Assembly: GCA_946699065.1 (NCBI GenBank)
Contig: CAMPDV010000045.1
Coordinates: forward strand, 310,001 to 374,000
Direction: 5' to 3'
DNA from: Loxodes magnus
Taxonomy: Eukaryota > Ciliophora > Karyorelictea > Loxodida > Loxodidae
DNA: 64,000 nt
Below, one piece after another: positions 22,376 through 36,800 of this stretch. A program made the position numbers and the translations under genes. The stretch's first letter is position 1. The number at the start of each line of letters is the position of its first letter. The notes beneath the pieces are model-generated. The model saw nothing but the letters and a program-made list of their open reading frames with translations. It searched no databases and was not told the DNA's origin.

Positions 22376-25300
22376 TTAAACACTTTCTTTTTTGTCCTTC
22401 TCACTCTATTTTAGTAACTGGATAGTGTATTTATTGAGGTTTGCTAGGTTTTATATTGATGTACCTTCAAGTTCTCTAAAGTTTGAATTAACTAAACCTA
22501 TTCCTTTTCTAGGCTTCCTGAAAGTTGATTGAATACTAGGATAAAGGGTATATTACATTTCAGCAAGGTTTAAGTTAAATTAATTTCATTATGGATTGTT
22601 TTACTTATTCATATTACTTAAGATGTTTGAATTTTGCCCACATTAATAAGGGCTTATTATTATTTCTTTTTACTACTCTTAAGGACTTTAGATTTAAGGA
22701 GTTTTGACTTAATAAGGAGCTTTTGTTTTATAAGCCAATTCTCATTGAAAATTTTCAAACAAAAAATGCTTTTTAACTTATTGTAAGTTTGGTCTTGATT
22801 GTGGATCAACTTATAGAAGGTATTCTATGAAAGAAACTACTTTTTAATCTAAAATTGTGTTTAGATAAGACCACTCCAGTATATCTCTATTCAATATTCT
22901 TTCAAAAATTAACTCTGAAGTATCATCATTAAATGGAGGAATTCCTACTATCATTTCAAAGAATATTACTCCAATAGCTCAAACATCTACCTTTTCGTTA
23001 TGAACTTACTATAATATTATCTCAGGAGCTATATAATCAGCTGTTCCTCTTATTCCATTGTCTTATTTGTTGTCCATTTCTTATTTGTTCTTGCTTCTTG
23101 AGAAAACTTAACTTTCACTTAATCCAAAGTCTACAAGCCTACAATTTCCTTTTTGATCTAGTAGAACATTTTATGGCTTTAAATCTCTGTGAATAATATT
23201 CTGCTTATGGAGATTTTCAAGGCACAGAATTATCTATGCTATATAGAAAAGAGCGGCTGCAAATTCGAACCTTCCTTCTTTTTCTAATAAAGAGCCTAAA
23301 TCCCCTCCAGGCATATACTCCATAACGAAATATAAATGCTTTTGTCCCTAAAAAGTATGAAGTCCTTTAACAGTGAATTCTTGGTTATTCAAGCCTAGTA
23401 TGAATTATTCGATTTGTATCTCATCATAGCTGTTTTCTTTAAGAATATGTTCTTTATTTATTACTTTTATTGCTACCTAATCTTTTGTAGATACTTTTTC
23501 AGCCAAATAAACTTCGCCATATCCTCCTTTGCCTAACTTCTTAAAAATTTTGAAATCCTTCATGCTTAAATTTTTAAAAGGATTTACCTCGTTTTTAAAT
23601 ATTGGAATTTCTTGATCTTACTCTCGGTAAAAATTTAAGCAAGATCCCCACTAAGATCTAGGAATCTCATTAAATAATTTTTCTAAACTACTCGGACTAT
23701 ATGAATTTTATTTAATCAAAACCATCTATAAATACTTATCTTTAATATCCTTCTATATTTCATGGTCTAATTGTTACTGGTAAGTTTCTCCTAGATTTAT
23801 GATTATTTTTATCTTTTCAGATATACTTTTCTATAGTTTCTATATTGTTTACTAAAGCTCATGCGAAGCTTAACTGGTTATCTTCTCAAGCTATAGTTCT
23901 AAATCCATTAGTTGCTATAAAGAATTTTGATTAGTAACATTTATTCAATAAGCTTTTCTTCCAATCTAAGTTATTAATTTCATTAAGTGCAGCTATAACC
24001 CTTACTTCTACTAAGTACTCTTCCTCATATTCATAAACATTTTGCTTGGATTTTCTTTAAAAATACGATTACTTTCGCCTGACAATGGGAAGCTGATTTA
24101 AAGAATTTTTTCATCGTTCTCAGAGTTAATTATAATAATGTTTCTTTTCTCTAGGCAAAGCTTAGTATGCTTCTCAATTAACCAAGAATCAAATTTCTTT
24201 TCGCATATTTTGCACATAATCTATGGTATTCCTTTAAAAATTTCCTTTTTTCATTTTAATACCTTTTTATCATAATATTGCCTCAATGTATTTTAAAAGC
24301 TTATTTCGTAGAATTATGAGCGTAGAGGACTAGTTGAATTATCTTTACTTACTGTTTTTTATTGCTTTATCTTCTAAAAGATTTTCTATCTCATTAATTT
24401 TGTATGAAGAGATTGTCTACGATTTTAAGTAGCTTACTTTTAATTTAATGAATTGCTTTAAGTTATACTCTCCTAGCTTCATTAAAATTAAGCTTTGCTA
24501 TCACTGTTACATTTTTACAGATTATTTTACTTTGTAGGAGGAGAATCTAGAAAGTCAAGAGTTATCCCAAGTTCGGATTGTGGACTTTATCTTTAGGTTT
24601 CGGAGCTTTTAAACTAAAACTGCGTATCTGATTCTTTTCTTTTAATTTATACATTCTTATCTGAAGAAATTTGGTCAAAATTTAAAGGAAAATTTGGCTT
24701 TATTTTAGAGCACTCAATAGCTAAATTTTAGTTAATTTGCTACTAGCTACTTTCCGTCTAATCTCCAGGACTAATCGAAATGCTTGCTAATAAAGTTCTA
24801 GTTCGCTTTAAAGACAAGTTTGAAGGTTTTATTTAAAATGCCTTTTATTCTTTGCTGTTTTGATTTTAACGGCAAGATTAAAGATTCTCGTCTAGAATCT
24901 CACAAATTTTGGAAAAGCGCTTCAACTACTTAATTATATAAAGCCAGCGATCTTTCTCTTTCTTTTCCCGATAATTTTAGAGTTATAAAGTTTTAATTTA
25001 GCCTAATTGCTACATAAGCTACTCATAATTCATATCCCCAAGTCTACAAAGTTCTTCCTTCTTAGCCTCTAACTTATCCTAGTACATCAATTGCCTAACC
25101 GTAATATCCTTTTTCTTCATAAGGAATTATTTTAACCTATATTCCTACTAAAATATTCCAGTTATATCAGTACACTCCATAGAATTATATCTCAAGCGAA
25201 TGGGAGAGAGATGAGTTTTAACATCCTTAGGTATATTTCTTTAGTTCTTAAACATAATTATAAGTTAAATTATAAGGGAATTTAAATAATTTCAATTAAA

Positions 25301-25670
25301 TAGCTATATTCTATTTAATTTGCTGATATACTTGTTCGCGAAATATCTATTATACTTATCTATTTTACTAAAATATTCTCATCTCCACTAACTAAATTAA
25401 GAACCTGATTAAATATGAAGGATACAATCTTTAAATTAATGGTATATTATTTAAATCTGAGAAGGATTATTTCAGTTTTTACTATTTTTAAAGGATATAT
25501 GAGTATTGCGACACCAAAATCGTACTTCTCTAAAATTCCAACTAATATCCTATATTTAAATTGCATAGAACAGGAAAATGATTATCCTCTTATATTTAAG
25601 TATTTTTATACCTATTTATTCATATCAAAAAGTCACTTAATTCATACTAATTAAGCTATAAATGTTTAAA
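22376..25670 (-). CDS. AGC-family protein kinase with Rim15/IRE-type C2HC finger, copy B
   Basis: Paralogue of the kinase at 6576-9870, collinear at an offset of 15,800. First clear ATG is at 25382 and the intron at 24330-24348. The C2HC finger, glycine loop, HRDLKPQN, DFG and APE motifs are intact, and DVW again uses TGA (22979-22981). Substitutions are scattered, with no frame-breaking indel seen from 25382 to 22376, so both copies look functional. The same uncertainty on both ends applies as for copy A. The strongly diverged block at 22170-22275 lies downstream of the proposed stop. Confidence 0.85.
24330..24348 (-). other. 19-nt intron in kinase copy B
   Basis: Same position and length as in copy A (GTAAAG...CAACTAG on the minus strand), with two substitutions in or beside it. 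It is required to keep the kinase frame. Confidence 0.65.
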
Positions 25671-26128
25671 ATAAATTTAACTAAAGTTTATAATAGCAAT
25701 AGTGCTATTTAGTTTTATCTATAATAGTTAGAATTATAGAAGTGGAAGGTATATTAAGTTTAATTTAAATATTAATGAAAGTAGCAGCTAGCAAATAAAT
25801 AATTAAATTTAAAAGAGTTCATATTTATACACTTATTCAGTCAGTACTAGCCACTAAATGCATCTTATCAGAATACACTTTGGTATAAAAAGATTTAAAA
25901 GTTGTAAAATAAAGAAAAGATTGCTGCACTTTTTCTAATAAGTAGCAGATGATTTTTATACTATATTTTTTAAATCCTTTTGAGTAGAATTCAAGGAATC
26001 TATTTCCTTACCTTTTTAAAAGGCTCTTTTAGATGTATTTAGTTATGAGTTTTACTTAAATATAATTCTAAAAGTGTATTTGGATTTTAAGAGAATAAAG
26101 AATTAGGTTCATGGAGGTCTATATAAGA

Positions 26129-26152
26129 ATATTTATCTTAATATTTATCTTA
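26129..26152. repeat. 12-bp tandem duplication unique to copy B
   Basis: ATATTTATCTTA occurs twice in a row here and once at the matching place in copy A (near 10330). A simple slippage event after duplication. Confidence 0.85.
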
Positions 26153-28109
26153 ATATTGATAAAAGCATTATGAAGTAGCCTTTACTTAATTTTTCATTTA
26201 TTTTAAATCCTATTTCTTAATTATATAGAGGTTTTTTCATATATTTTTATTAGGAAGCTAAAGTTTCTTCTTATAAGGGCTATTCTAGACTTTTTCAGTT
26301 TTAATTATATGCTTTCTCATCTAAAAAAAGTTGAAATAATTAACTCTTTTCTACACTTATAAACTTATATTAATATATATTAGTAAAATTCAATAACCAT
26401 TTATATATCAAACATTTATTGAAATTAAGTGGCTTCATAATTAAAGGCTTTCATTTAACTTACTTACCAATATATTTCAAAACTTATCTAATTCAAGCCT
26501 TCTACCTATATTACTATATCTTAATCTATAACTTTGGCTTTGGTACCTAGCATATGATTATAAGATAGATGGATAATTTTAATTGAATTAAGTAAGTTAA
26601 AAAAGGCTAAACATCTTAGCTATGCTCTATGAGATTAAATTTAATAATTAAGTTTAGTTCTATTAATGAATATCAGCTTAGCATATTATAGTCAGACTAA
26701 ATATAGAATTATTAACTATAACTAGTTATATCATTTGTTATATAATTTTAGTTTATAAGGAATTATATAGTTTTAATCTGTGAATTGCTTGATATTAAAG
26801 GCTGAGCGTTCATATGATTTTGGCATGTAAAACTGATGATTGTAGTGTTTAGATCTATTTTTAAATCTTTTGGGTAAAATGATATATAAAATATTTACTA
26901 TTTGATACTTATTTAGCTGAAATTTATTCGAAACATTTCAAACTTAAAAATTAATATGATAATAGAGAAATATAACTGAATATTTACCCAATGCAGAAAA
27001 GGATAAATTTTGATAATTAACTTTCGTAAATTCTGATCTTGCTATTAACTCAATAAGAACAGAACAAGGTAATACATACCATTTCTATGGTACTAGTTTA
27101 CTATTTACCTATATTATAATATGATTGATAAGTTATTTAAGCCCAGTATATTCAAAACCAACTAAATTTTATCTTTGGCTTTATACAATTTTAAGTTAAG
27201 CTACATCTAGTGAGAAATTTAAGTTTTCTAATTATCTATAAATTCGCTTATGAATAAAATTAAAATTTATTAAAGGCTTTTAATAATTTAAATGACTGGC
27301 AATTATATCTAATTATTATCTTATAACCTAAAGCTTAACTTTACCTAATTTATTTCCTCAATAAAATTCAAAGTTTTCATTAACTTTCTAAATATGATGC
27401 CTCTCTATATAAGACTGCTAAAACTCATTTTATATAGCAAAAGGAATTATAAACTATTTATTTAAATATGGATACGAAGCATCATAAGAGTGCTATTATT
27501 ACTTTAAGTTATTAATTTTAGATTCATTTAAATTTAATATAAGCATAAAAAGTCTGCTAGCAATCTAAAATAAATAAATGAACTATAAATAATGATCTAG
27601 TCTATTTATTTCTTCTAATTTTATAACTAAACTTAAAGCATAATATAACAGCTGCTTAGAGCATTTATCATTATAAGACTTATTTATACCTAGCTCACTA
27701 AAATAAAAAATGCTCATCGATTCTAAATTAACCAACTTAAAATATTTATAGGTTATTTTAATTTTTGAATGTGGAAAATTGATGGTGCTATCTAATAATT
27801 ATTTGAGTTCAGAAACATAATTTTAAATAAAAAATCACACTAATAAGCAAAAGCTAGCTTTATGAGATATTGTGCTTATAAGAATCTTTCATTTTAATAA
27901 TTTTCTTAATTTACTTGTGAATTGTCTCTCTTACATCTAAAAACTAAAAAATTAAAACTACTAAATAAATTTCAGGCTGAGGAATAAAAATTGAGATAGA
28001 AAACAATAGATTTTCTTATTATGATATAATAAAATGGAAAAATGTATGCTAAAGTCTCATCAAAAAAGGATTAACTTAAGCCAGAACACAACTTGTAAAA
28101 TATACTTAA

Positions 28110-28770
28110 AGAACTTAAAAATAAGCAAGGAAAATCTTAAAATTTTGAGATAAGTACAAGAACTCAATGAAAAATTAATATTTCTGATTTCTAAGATTAA
28201 AAACTAAAAAATGAAAGTGTGCTTACAGTAAATAGAGAATCTAGCAGTTAGTAGCAAAGTTTAATTATTTTCACAAAACTGATGGAAATCATGGTACTTA
28301 AAAATATATTGATAAACGATTCAATGGATGTAGCACTTAAAGATAAGACAGAAAATTTTTTATTAAGAGAAAAAAATAATGTTGATATTTTAGATGATTT
28401 GATCATACTGAAAGATACTGTGGATATTTAAAGGAAAATAATAACAAAAAAATTTAAAGTTATGACAATCGTTTAGTAATTTATACTGTACTCCAAACGG
28501 TATTTTATACAGAAAGAAATTGAATAAAGGGAATAAGATTTTGAGAGACATAGCGTTTTTACAATAAAGGAGAAATTTATAAATGTTAGACAGTGAATTT
28601 GACTGAAGCAAGATACTATAATTAAAAAGAGTTTGCACAGTACTGGAAGATATGTATTTAAAGAAGATAATCCAGAAGAAGATTGGAAATTTAATATTTG
28701 AGCAAACTTATAAACTTTAAAAAACAGTGATGAGCCTGATGTAGGTTGAGATATTGTAATTCATTATTAC
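28110..28770 (+). CDS. Unrecognised coding-like unit
   Basis: From ATG 28282 the frame gives about 160 residues of protein-like sequence: NDSMDVALKDKTENF, IILKDTVDIQRKII, STGRYVFKEDNPEEDWKFNI, with four in-frame TGA placed as Trp. A further helical stretch (LRQVQELNEKLIFLISKI) lies upstream in a different frame. It ends in an ATT-rich tail and matches the broken unit at 12050-12650. I recognise no family. It could be a host gene fragment or the coding part of a repeat. Confidence 0.35.
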
Positions 28771-29930
28771 TATTATTATATTTATAATTAATTTTAAATT
28801 TTTTTTAAGTAGCAAATTATTAATAAGTTTCATTATGCAAATAAAAATCTAAATTTTCTTAATGAAAAAGTAATAAAAAAATTTATTAGCTCATAATCAT
28901 AATCATAATTAATAAATAGATGCTTATTTAAGTTATCTTAAGATATGATTATTACATTTATATAGATCGCTTTTTTAAAATAATTCTACCATAATTTAAT
29001 GATAATATCCTTGATATGTTTTTCTATTTAATTTAAACATTAAATCAAATATAGAAATATCTGATGGAATCTTTACTATATATAATTAAAGTTAAATTAT
29101 ACAAATGATTAAATAAAGACTTACTTGGTGCAAATATATTCTAAGATTTAAATTAAATTCATTTAAAGTATTTTCATAACTGAAGACTAGGTTTAGAGTT
29201 AAATACAGCTTGGTATTAAAATAATTTCTTTTGCTTATTCATTTAGATAAATATATCTGATTTCATTGTAAGTAGTTAATTATATCCTAAATGAATATCC
29301 TTTACTATTTATTTAAGCTAATTATAGTTATCTTTTACTCTTTGAGATGAAATTATGCTTATAATATTCAAAATATAATCTAGAAATTTTAAATACTTCA
29401 GATCTAGAAACTTATTCACTCTTAAAATAATAAAAGATTCTGTTTAAGTTTCCTATTCCGAAAAAAGTTGCACTCGCTTTATTGAACTACTTCAATATAG
29501 TTAGTTATTTATTAATTTCTTTTTACAATTTAAAGCCAAATTAGATCAAAAAGCATTTGCCTCAATAAAATTAACCAATATCTACATTTAAAATATCTAT
29601 TTAATCAAAATATAAAACATTAAAGTACATCAACAAGTCCTAGATACCAAAGTGTGTTTTCTTAATTATTAAAATGTTCATTCATAAATTTATTTAAACA
29701 TTGCATGTTAAAGTATGAAGCTATTAAATTTAGTAAAAATAATCCTAAGGTTATTATAAATTATTTTATCACTAGATAATTAAATACAAGACTACCACTA
29801 CTTTATACCTTAAATCTAGCTTAAATAAATGAGATTATTAAGACAAAATTTATTTTTTAGTAGTTTAATGTCATTAAAATGAAAAAGATGATAATAGTTA
29901 ATAATTATCAATAAAATAAATCTAAGTTCT
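28771..29930. other. AT-rich intergenic, nothing recognised
   Basis: Starts in the ATT-rich tail of the preceding unit. No motif-bearing frame, tRNA or repeat seen. Confidence 0.45.
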
Positions 29931-29934
29931 AATT

Positions 29935-30550
29935 TCAATCGATCCTTGTATCAATGATATATTTAATTAAATAGCATTGGGTTATAAACAGACTCAGAAG
30001 CGAAAAGATAAAAATCCTGAGTTTTAAAGATTTATTTTATTCTATATTTGACCTTTTGCTATTTTGAATGAACTGATTAAAATATCTTATATCGAGATCT
30101 ATTTCATTTTCATTTTCCTCTTCATCTCTGTCAGAATCTTGAAAATCAATAGTATCACTTTTGGTTTCTATAAGCTATGTTCTAGGACTTTCAGAAAACT
30201 AAGAATTTGATTCATCATCTGTTGTCGAATTTTTTTCTTCCTCTCTTTGAATACGATATGAAAAAGCTTTAACTTTCAACTCCTTAAAGCTTAATTTAGG
30301 CTGCTAAGTAGCAGACTTTCTTTAAACTTTAATGTGAGATTGTTAATTTTTTTCTTAAAGAACAGTTATTTAACATTACCTCAATTATTACCCCTGGACG
30401 TATTCTTAGATCTTATTCTACCAATCATTCTTTTGCTACTCTTTCCCTTTTTAATCTTTCAGGAAATCCATTTTCATATATTAAAAATAATAAAAAATCA
30501 CGGAACCACTGAATTTAAGCAAATTTCAATTATAAAATTTTAAAATCCAT
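29935..30550 (-). CDS. Small protein, acidic middle, C-terminal membrane anchor
   Basis: Two exons give 199 residues. Exon 1 starts at ATG 30550 (MDFKILQLKFAQIQWF) and contains a folded-looking segment with IRPGVIIEVMLNNCSLRKKL. Exon 2 is rich in Ser, Asp and Glu (DSDRDEEENENEIDLD), then has a hydrophobic helix (LRIFIFSLLSLFITQCYLI) close to the C-terminus, ending RID-TGA at 29935. This is the layout of a tail-anchored membrane protein with a cytosolic N-terminus. The exon frames differ by one base and are joined by removing 16 nt. Protein-like sequence continues in frame upstream of 30550 to about 30840, so the true start may be earlier. No family recognised. Confidence 0.65.
30301..30316 (-). 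other. 16-nt intron
   Basis: The minus strand reads GTCTGCTACTTAGCAG. Its removal joins two clearly coding frames and makes the gene a whole number of codons. Introns this short are known from some ciliates. The exact borders are inferred from frame. Confidence 0.55.
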
Positions 30551-30839
30551 ATTTAATTAAATCTTCTACTTATTAATTCAAAGGCATATTTCTTACTTCA
30601 CTCTCTTTCGCTTTTTATTATTTACTCTCTATCTTTTCAAAAGCTTCAATTACCTATTTTTCGATTATTCTTTGATTGATATAGTTAAAGTTTATTTTTT
30701 GAAGACTTAAAAACCTAATTTATAATGCTGATTTATAGAAACTTTCTTAGTTTTAATGTTTGAAAATGCTGAGTTAGTGACGTATTATAAATGCTGATTT
30801 CATTGCTATATATTAGCTATTAATAGTGTTTAAATATCT

Positions 30840-33800
30840 TTATAAGGATATGAGTACAGTGTATAAGTAGAAGCTTACTTATAGAAAATTATCTAAGGAA
30901 AAATCAGAAAGATATGTATAGGATAACTCTCACGAAAACCTACCAAAGGTCATAAAAAATTATTTCTATAACTCATAGTCGTTTTCGAAGAAAATAGCGC
31001 AATTTTAACTGCTATAATACTAGTAAATTGTATATTAAATCCATATACCAAAAAAGGTTTTTCTCGAATAAATTACTAAAAATAGTTGGGCATTAATTAC
31101 TAGTTGGCAGTCCATTAAGTATTTCAAATAGAATATCTGTATTACTTAAATTATAATAGTTCAATTGCTTTATCATTTTAGCTTTTTATCTGTGCTATGG
31201 AATAGATCCTAAAGATATTAATTATTCTAAGCTTAACTTTATTTATCCTTTGGATATTAAACATGTTATAAAATAGTTTGTTGTTTATACTTAGATTTTA
31301 TAAGTTAAGTGCTTCGAGAAAGTCTTATCTAGAATCTGATAACCTAGAGATAGACCTTTGCTTTATTAAGTTAAATAGTATGCAAATTTTAATTTCTCAT
31401 AGTAGTTACTAATAAGCATGATGGTATATTTTATACGCTTTAGTAAAATAATCTTAAATACCAACATATCTAAAAATAGCCTTTTAGCCTAAAGATAAGC
31501 ATTATATTATGATTCATTGGATATTAATAAATGATTTCCTTGCTTAATATATCCTTTTAATGAAAATAAAGAAGCTAAAGCTAATTACCTTTCTTTTGTA
31601 TTTTATTAAATAACATTAGTAATTTAGAGTTCAATTATATATAAGCAGATGCTTTAATATATATTATTCAAAAGTTTTATTTCAAGGCTTATTAGTAATA
31701 ATTTAATTAATAGTCTATGATTAAGTTTGAGATGGAAGATTTAGTTATATTATATTGAGAGAGCAAGCATATATAGAGGATAGGATTATTAAATAAATAT
31801 TAAAGCAAAATCAAAAGGATTTGAGAAAGAAAATTTAAATAAGGAGAGAGGACAAAATAATTTAATTATCTCAGATGAAAACAAAATAACGAAACTTAAA
31901 TAAAGAATTAGATAGTAAAAGGATAAGTGAAAATAATGTAAAAATAAGTATCAAATAAGTAGTTGAACGAATGGTTTAAATAATAGTAGAATGATATGGA
32001 ACTGTAAATTAAGGCTTTAAATTTAAAATATAAAATAGAGATGTTTTAATTAATACTAAGCTCATGAAATCTTGGAAGACTTTAATCTAATACCAGCAAA
32101 TTAAATAAATATTACTTTAAGAGAAAAATAAATTTAAAAGTATTTAAAATAGAAACACTTGAAGACAGAGCAAAGATAAATAAAATACTTGTGCTTCAAA
32201 TATATTGGATAAAATGAAGAGAGCTAGCCTAATTTTTACTAATACATTGAATTAAACAAAGAATAATGAAATTATTTGAGATATTGCGTAAATAGCATTT
32301 GAAAGCTTAAAAATGCTAAGCTATTCTACGAAAATAGTATGAAACTAGAGTTATAAAAAATTTTATAGCTATACAATTAAAGAGACTACGATATAAAAAA
32401 TTTATAGATGTGAAAAATGCTTTAAATAAAGAATTGAAATATAATCAAATATAGCAATCGAGATTAACTCTTTAATAATTCGAACGACTTTTAGATTATA
32501 AAGCTTTAAATTAATTTTTAATAATTATAAATGGTATCTTTTAAGCTTGTATGATGCATTTAAATTATTTAAACTGTATATTTTATTTATTTTCTAGTAA
32601 ATTATTTAATAGGGATGCATATTATTAAATAAATTGTGTATAAAGGAATTTAATTTTTTTTAAGTGTAGAAATAGTTAAGACCAAAATTTAATTTCAAAA
32701 TTAATTTAGTACTAGCTCTACTCTAACTACTTATTTTAGAATTTTAAGTTTTTGACTTTCTGTTAGCTTGTTTCATCTTGCTGAAAGCTTAAAATGTTTA
32801 CTTTTATTTATTAAATTGTAGTATTATTTTTAAGCCCATCCTCAGCTATTCATTTAGCTAAACATTTTTTTTAATATTAATACTCTAATTAAGATTAAAA
32901 CACCTGAATACATTTCTTATAAATTCCTTTTATATCTTAAAGCTATAACTTTTATTTGCTTGAGCTAAAATTTAAAGACAGCAGCACATGTTAGACTTGT
33001 TTATATTTTTAAATTATTCAATCTTTATAAATTCTAAGAAAGTTAATTTAAAAACCATCCAGGAAGACATTTATAGAAACATCGTTCAAATTGGCTTAAT
33101 TATTTATAAAACTGGACAGATGTAAAACTAGTCACTTTTATAGTTAATAATCAGCCCTGAAAATATATAATAAAAGCTATTATAAGGGAAGCTAAATATT
33201 ATTAGACGCTAGCTAGATCTCTATTAGAAGTGCTTTTATAAGTTTATTTATTAGTATTAGCTAATTAAGGTAAATATATTCAATAGATATAAAGTAATAT
33301 TTTTCTAAGAATATGAATAGCTTTGGAAAAAGCTTAACTAATATACTTTAATAAGTGGAAATTAAAATGTTTATATGATAAATATGTATCGCAATAGAAA
33401 GATTGTATGTAAATTCAAAGGTTAAATAATTAACTTGGAGTATTTGCTGATTGAAGAAAAGTAAAAGTAGAGCAAATTTAATTTTAGATCTATGAATAAT
33501 AGTAAAATAAGAATATATAAAAGAAAGCATTCAGCCTTTACAGGGAAAAGCTTGATGAATATAATTAAATTATTAACATTTAGAAGGTAAAAAAGACTAA
33601 ATTTAAATAATTATCAGATCATATTTCCTTTTGTAATTACTTTAGTTGATAAAGAAATTTAATAATAAAATAATTAGATAATTATCCTTCAATCAAGATT
33701 CAGTTGGTTAAGTATTTCACTCAATCTATTTAATTAATTACAAATCCATTATATATAAGTGCTACAGACAATAATAATAATAAAAATAGAGAAAATTAAA

Positions 33801-36800
33801 GATCTTAAGCTAGTGTCTTGCTTTGGTTTCTTTTTGATTATATTAAGTTATGTTGATATTAATGTTAATTAATTATAGTTATTTTATCCCTAATAGTTAC
33901 TTTGTATATTCTTTATCTATTTAATGATTTAATCAAGTAACTTTAATTCTTTTGAAAAGTAATCTTCATATATTTATTTTCTTATAACTTTATCAAAACT
34001 AAATATAGGATATTCAGAAAATTATTAATATAATTTTATATTTAATTCAAACTTTTTAAATTTGATATAACTAAGTTTAGGGATATTTATACTTTAGGTT
34101 TGCTTAATTTCTAATGACTTTCAATCTATTGCTCTTAAAGCATTAAATTTATTTATTTATAAACCTTCAATTGAAGCTTTTTATTAGTTTATAGTTTCTT
34201 TTATTGGAAGGGCTAGTCTGTGATTAATACTTCTATCTTTACAACTTTTATCTTATTTTAAGCTTAAAGTTTCTTAATTTTTGACTATTTGTATAACTAA
34301 GCTTTTTATTTAATAGCTAGATTGAAGATAAAAGACTTTAATATAGCTGTGGTATGGAAATAATAGTTATACATAGAATTGTTTGAATAATATTCTTAAT
34401 ATCCCTAACGATGCTTATTATAAATGAAATGCTTTAAATTTAATTAAAAGAACCTACATTTAAAATCCCAGATAGTTTAACTAAAGATTTTAATTGGAAT
34501 GTTCGTCCAATATTTTATCCCTAGATCCTAAATATTATGAATAATTTAATAATTTCAGTGTTAAAATCTAAAGATTTAAGAGAAAATATAGAAGAATTAA
34601 GAGAGAGGAAACTAAAGTACTTAGTAGCTAGCCAAACTTTATTAATTAAAATTATATTAAATGAGCAAACAATAAGAAAGTTTATCCTAAACAAACTGTA
34701 AAAACTAAACTAATGCTTATTAAGTATATTAGACTTAATAATTTAGGCTATATAGAAGATAATTCTAACTTATAAACATTAAGTTAATGTTAAAGTTAAT
34801 TAAGAGCATTAGATAAAACTATTAATTGAAGATATTATACTTAACTGATTTGAGGAGGTGGTTAAAAAACATATTTGAAGCTGTCTCTATTGAAATAATT
34901 TAGAGTATGCTTAAAGATTATATTATAATTTAATATTATAGTGTGTATCAGTAGCTAAAATATAAGGAATAAAATAAGCATTGCATTATAATTTCATTTT
35001 TGGCTTATATCAATTCATTAAACTTGAATAGCAGCTATATTGATGAAATAATTCACTTAATATGTTACTATTGGGAAGATTTATAAAAGAATTCTAATAA
35101 AAATAGATTCATTTGCACTTAAGATTCATTATACAGATATGTAGTTTGACAAAATCTTCTCTTAGTAGTAGTAATAAAAGAAAATATGAAATTACTATTT
35201 GAAGCTCTTATAGGAGCAAAATTTTAATAGATTTAACTGAAAATCTATCAAAGAAATTAGATTAATATTAATAATATTTTCTCTAATTATATAAGCTAAT
35301 AATATATGGGAATGAAGATGCAGCAAAAATAGAATTTATTATGACATTAAGTCGGTAATAATGGATTATCATAAGAAATGCATGATAATAATAATCAGTT
35401 ATAAATACAGCAATAAGCAGATTATCAATATTTTTATATTAAAGCATTATAATCATAAAAGTATATGAATACCCATTTTTTAAATCTAATAAATAGAAAA
35501 TAAATAAAAAAATCAAAGCAAAGCAAAGAAAATATTAATATTACTAAATATATTTGCTTCAATTATTTTGTAGATTGGGGATCATAAATCATTCTAACAA
35601 GTCTTTGGTATGTTTAAATATTTTAAATTTGTACTAAGAACTTTGCTTATGTCGTACTGGTGAACAAATTTTGAATAATTCGCTTTTAAATATAAGCGAT
35701 TAAGATTGAGAAATCATAGAAAAAATTACTGTCTGCAAAATAAGTTTTGGTTAGGAACTTTCATTCATGATTAAGAATTTTAGACTAATAAAAGATATAA
35801 AGAAGATATATTTTGCTAAGACACTTGATGAAAAAAATAAAATTATAAATAAATTTAAATACAAAATAAAAATAGTTAAGTGAGGCTATATTTAAAAGAA
35901 TTTAGAAAATAGTAAAACAATTTATTTGTAAGATTTAATAATTCAACAACTAGAAAGAAGAAAAAAAGAAAATAGCAATAAGCAAAAAACAAATTTTCCT
36001 TTTTAAAAAGGTTTAAATATTCATCTTATTGACTTAAAATTATTTAAAATATCTATAGAAATTCTGAAAATCGAGTTATTTCATAAACTTAATGAGTTAA
36101 AATTCTAATTTTTTATGCAAAAGAGAACGATTCTAGTTATATTTTCACTACTGAAAAAAGCACTTTTGAGAAATAATTTTAAACAATGAAGTTTTTATAA
36201 TTTAAATACACATGGTTATTATATACTTATATTTTATTTTTTATTATATTTCTTCAACTGCAAATAACATACTTAAGCAATGTCTACCAATATTTTTTTA
36301 ATTAAAAGATATAGCCCAAAATAAAAATAATTTTTTATTATATCTATAAAGTTTAACTAGTAAGTCATTTTAATATCTCATACCAGCTTATAAAAATATT
36401 TTTTATAAAGATGCGAAAGATTCTCAACAATGTAAATGAATAAATAAAATGGAACTAATAATATAAAAAATTACTTAGAAAGATATTTTTTCTAATTCTT
36501 TTTAGTTAATTAATTTTACTTTTTATTTAATTTTGCTTTAACTGATACATTTGAAGTTCTTTCTCAAAGACCGCCTATTAAACTAAACATACAGATATGC
36601 TTTTATCTTAATTTTAACTTTTTTTAAAGACTTAAGTCTTAAACTTACAATATTATATTTCTAAAATGATTTTAGATTTAGTATACGAGTAAATTGATTT
36701 GAATAATAAAAACTGAATTTAACTCTATCTCTTAATATTTAATAAATAACTATCTCATATTTTAGCAGCCATAAATTTAAATGTTAAGCGAACTTAATAA

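Larger units (their letters stand above)
19880..28770. repeat. Segmental duplication, copy B
   Basis: Second copy of 5010-12660. The near-identical core is 20163-20357 plus 21261-26340, interrupted by the 903-bp insertion at 20358-21260. A short block at about 22170-22275 is strongly diverged although both sides are nearly identical. There is a 12-bp tandem duplication at 26129-26152, and about 600 bp of extra sequence near 27420-28080 has no counterpart in copy A. Confidence 0.9.
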
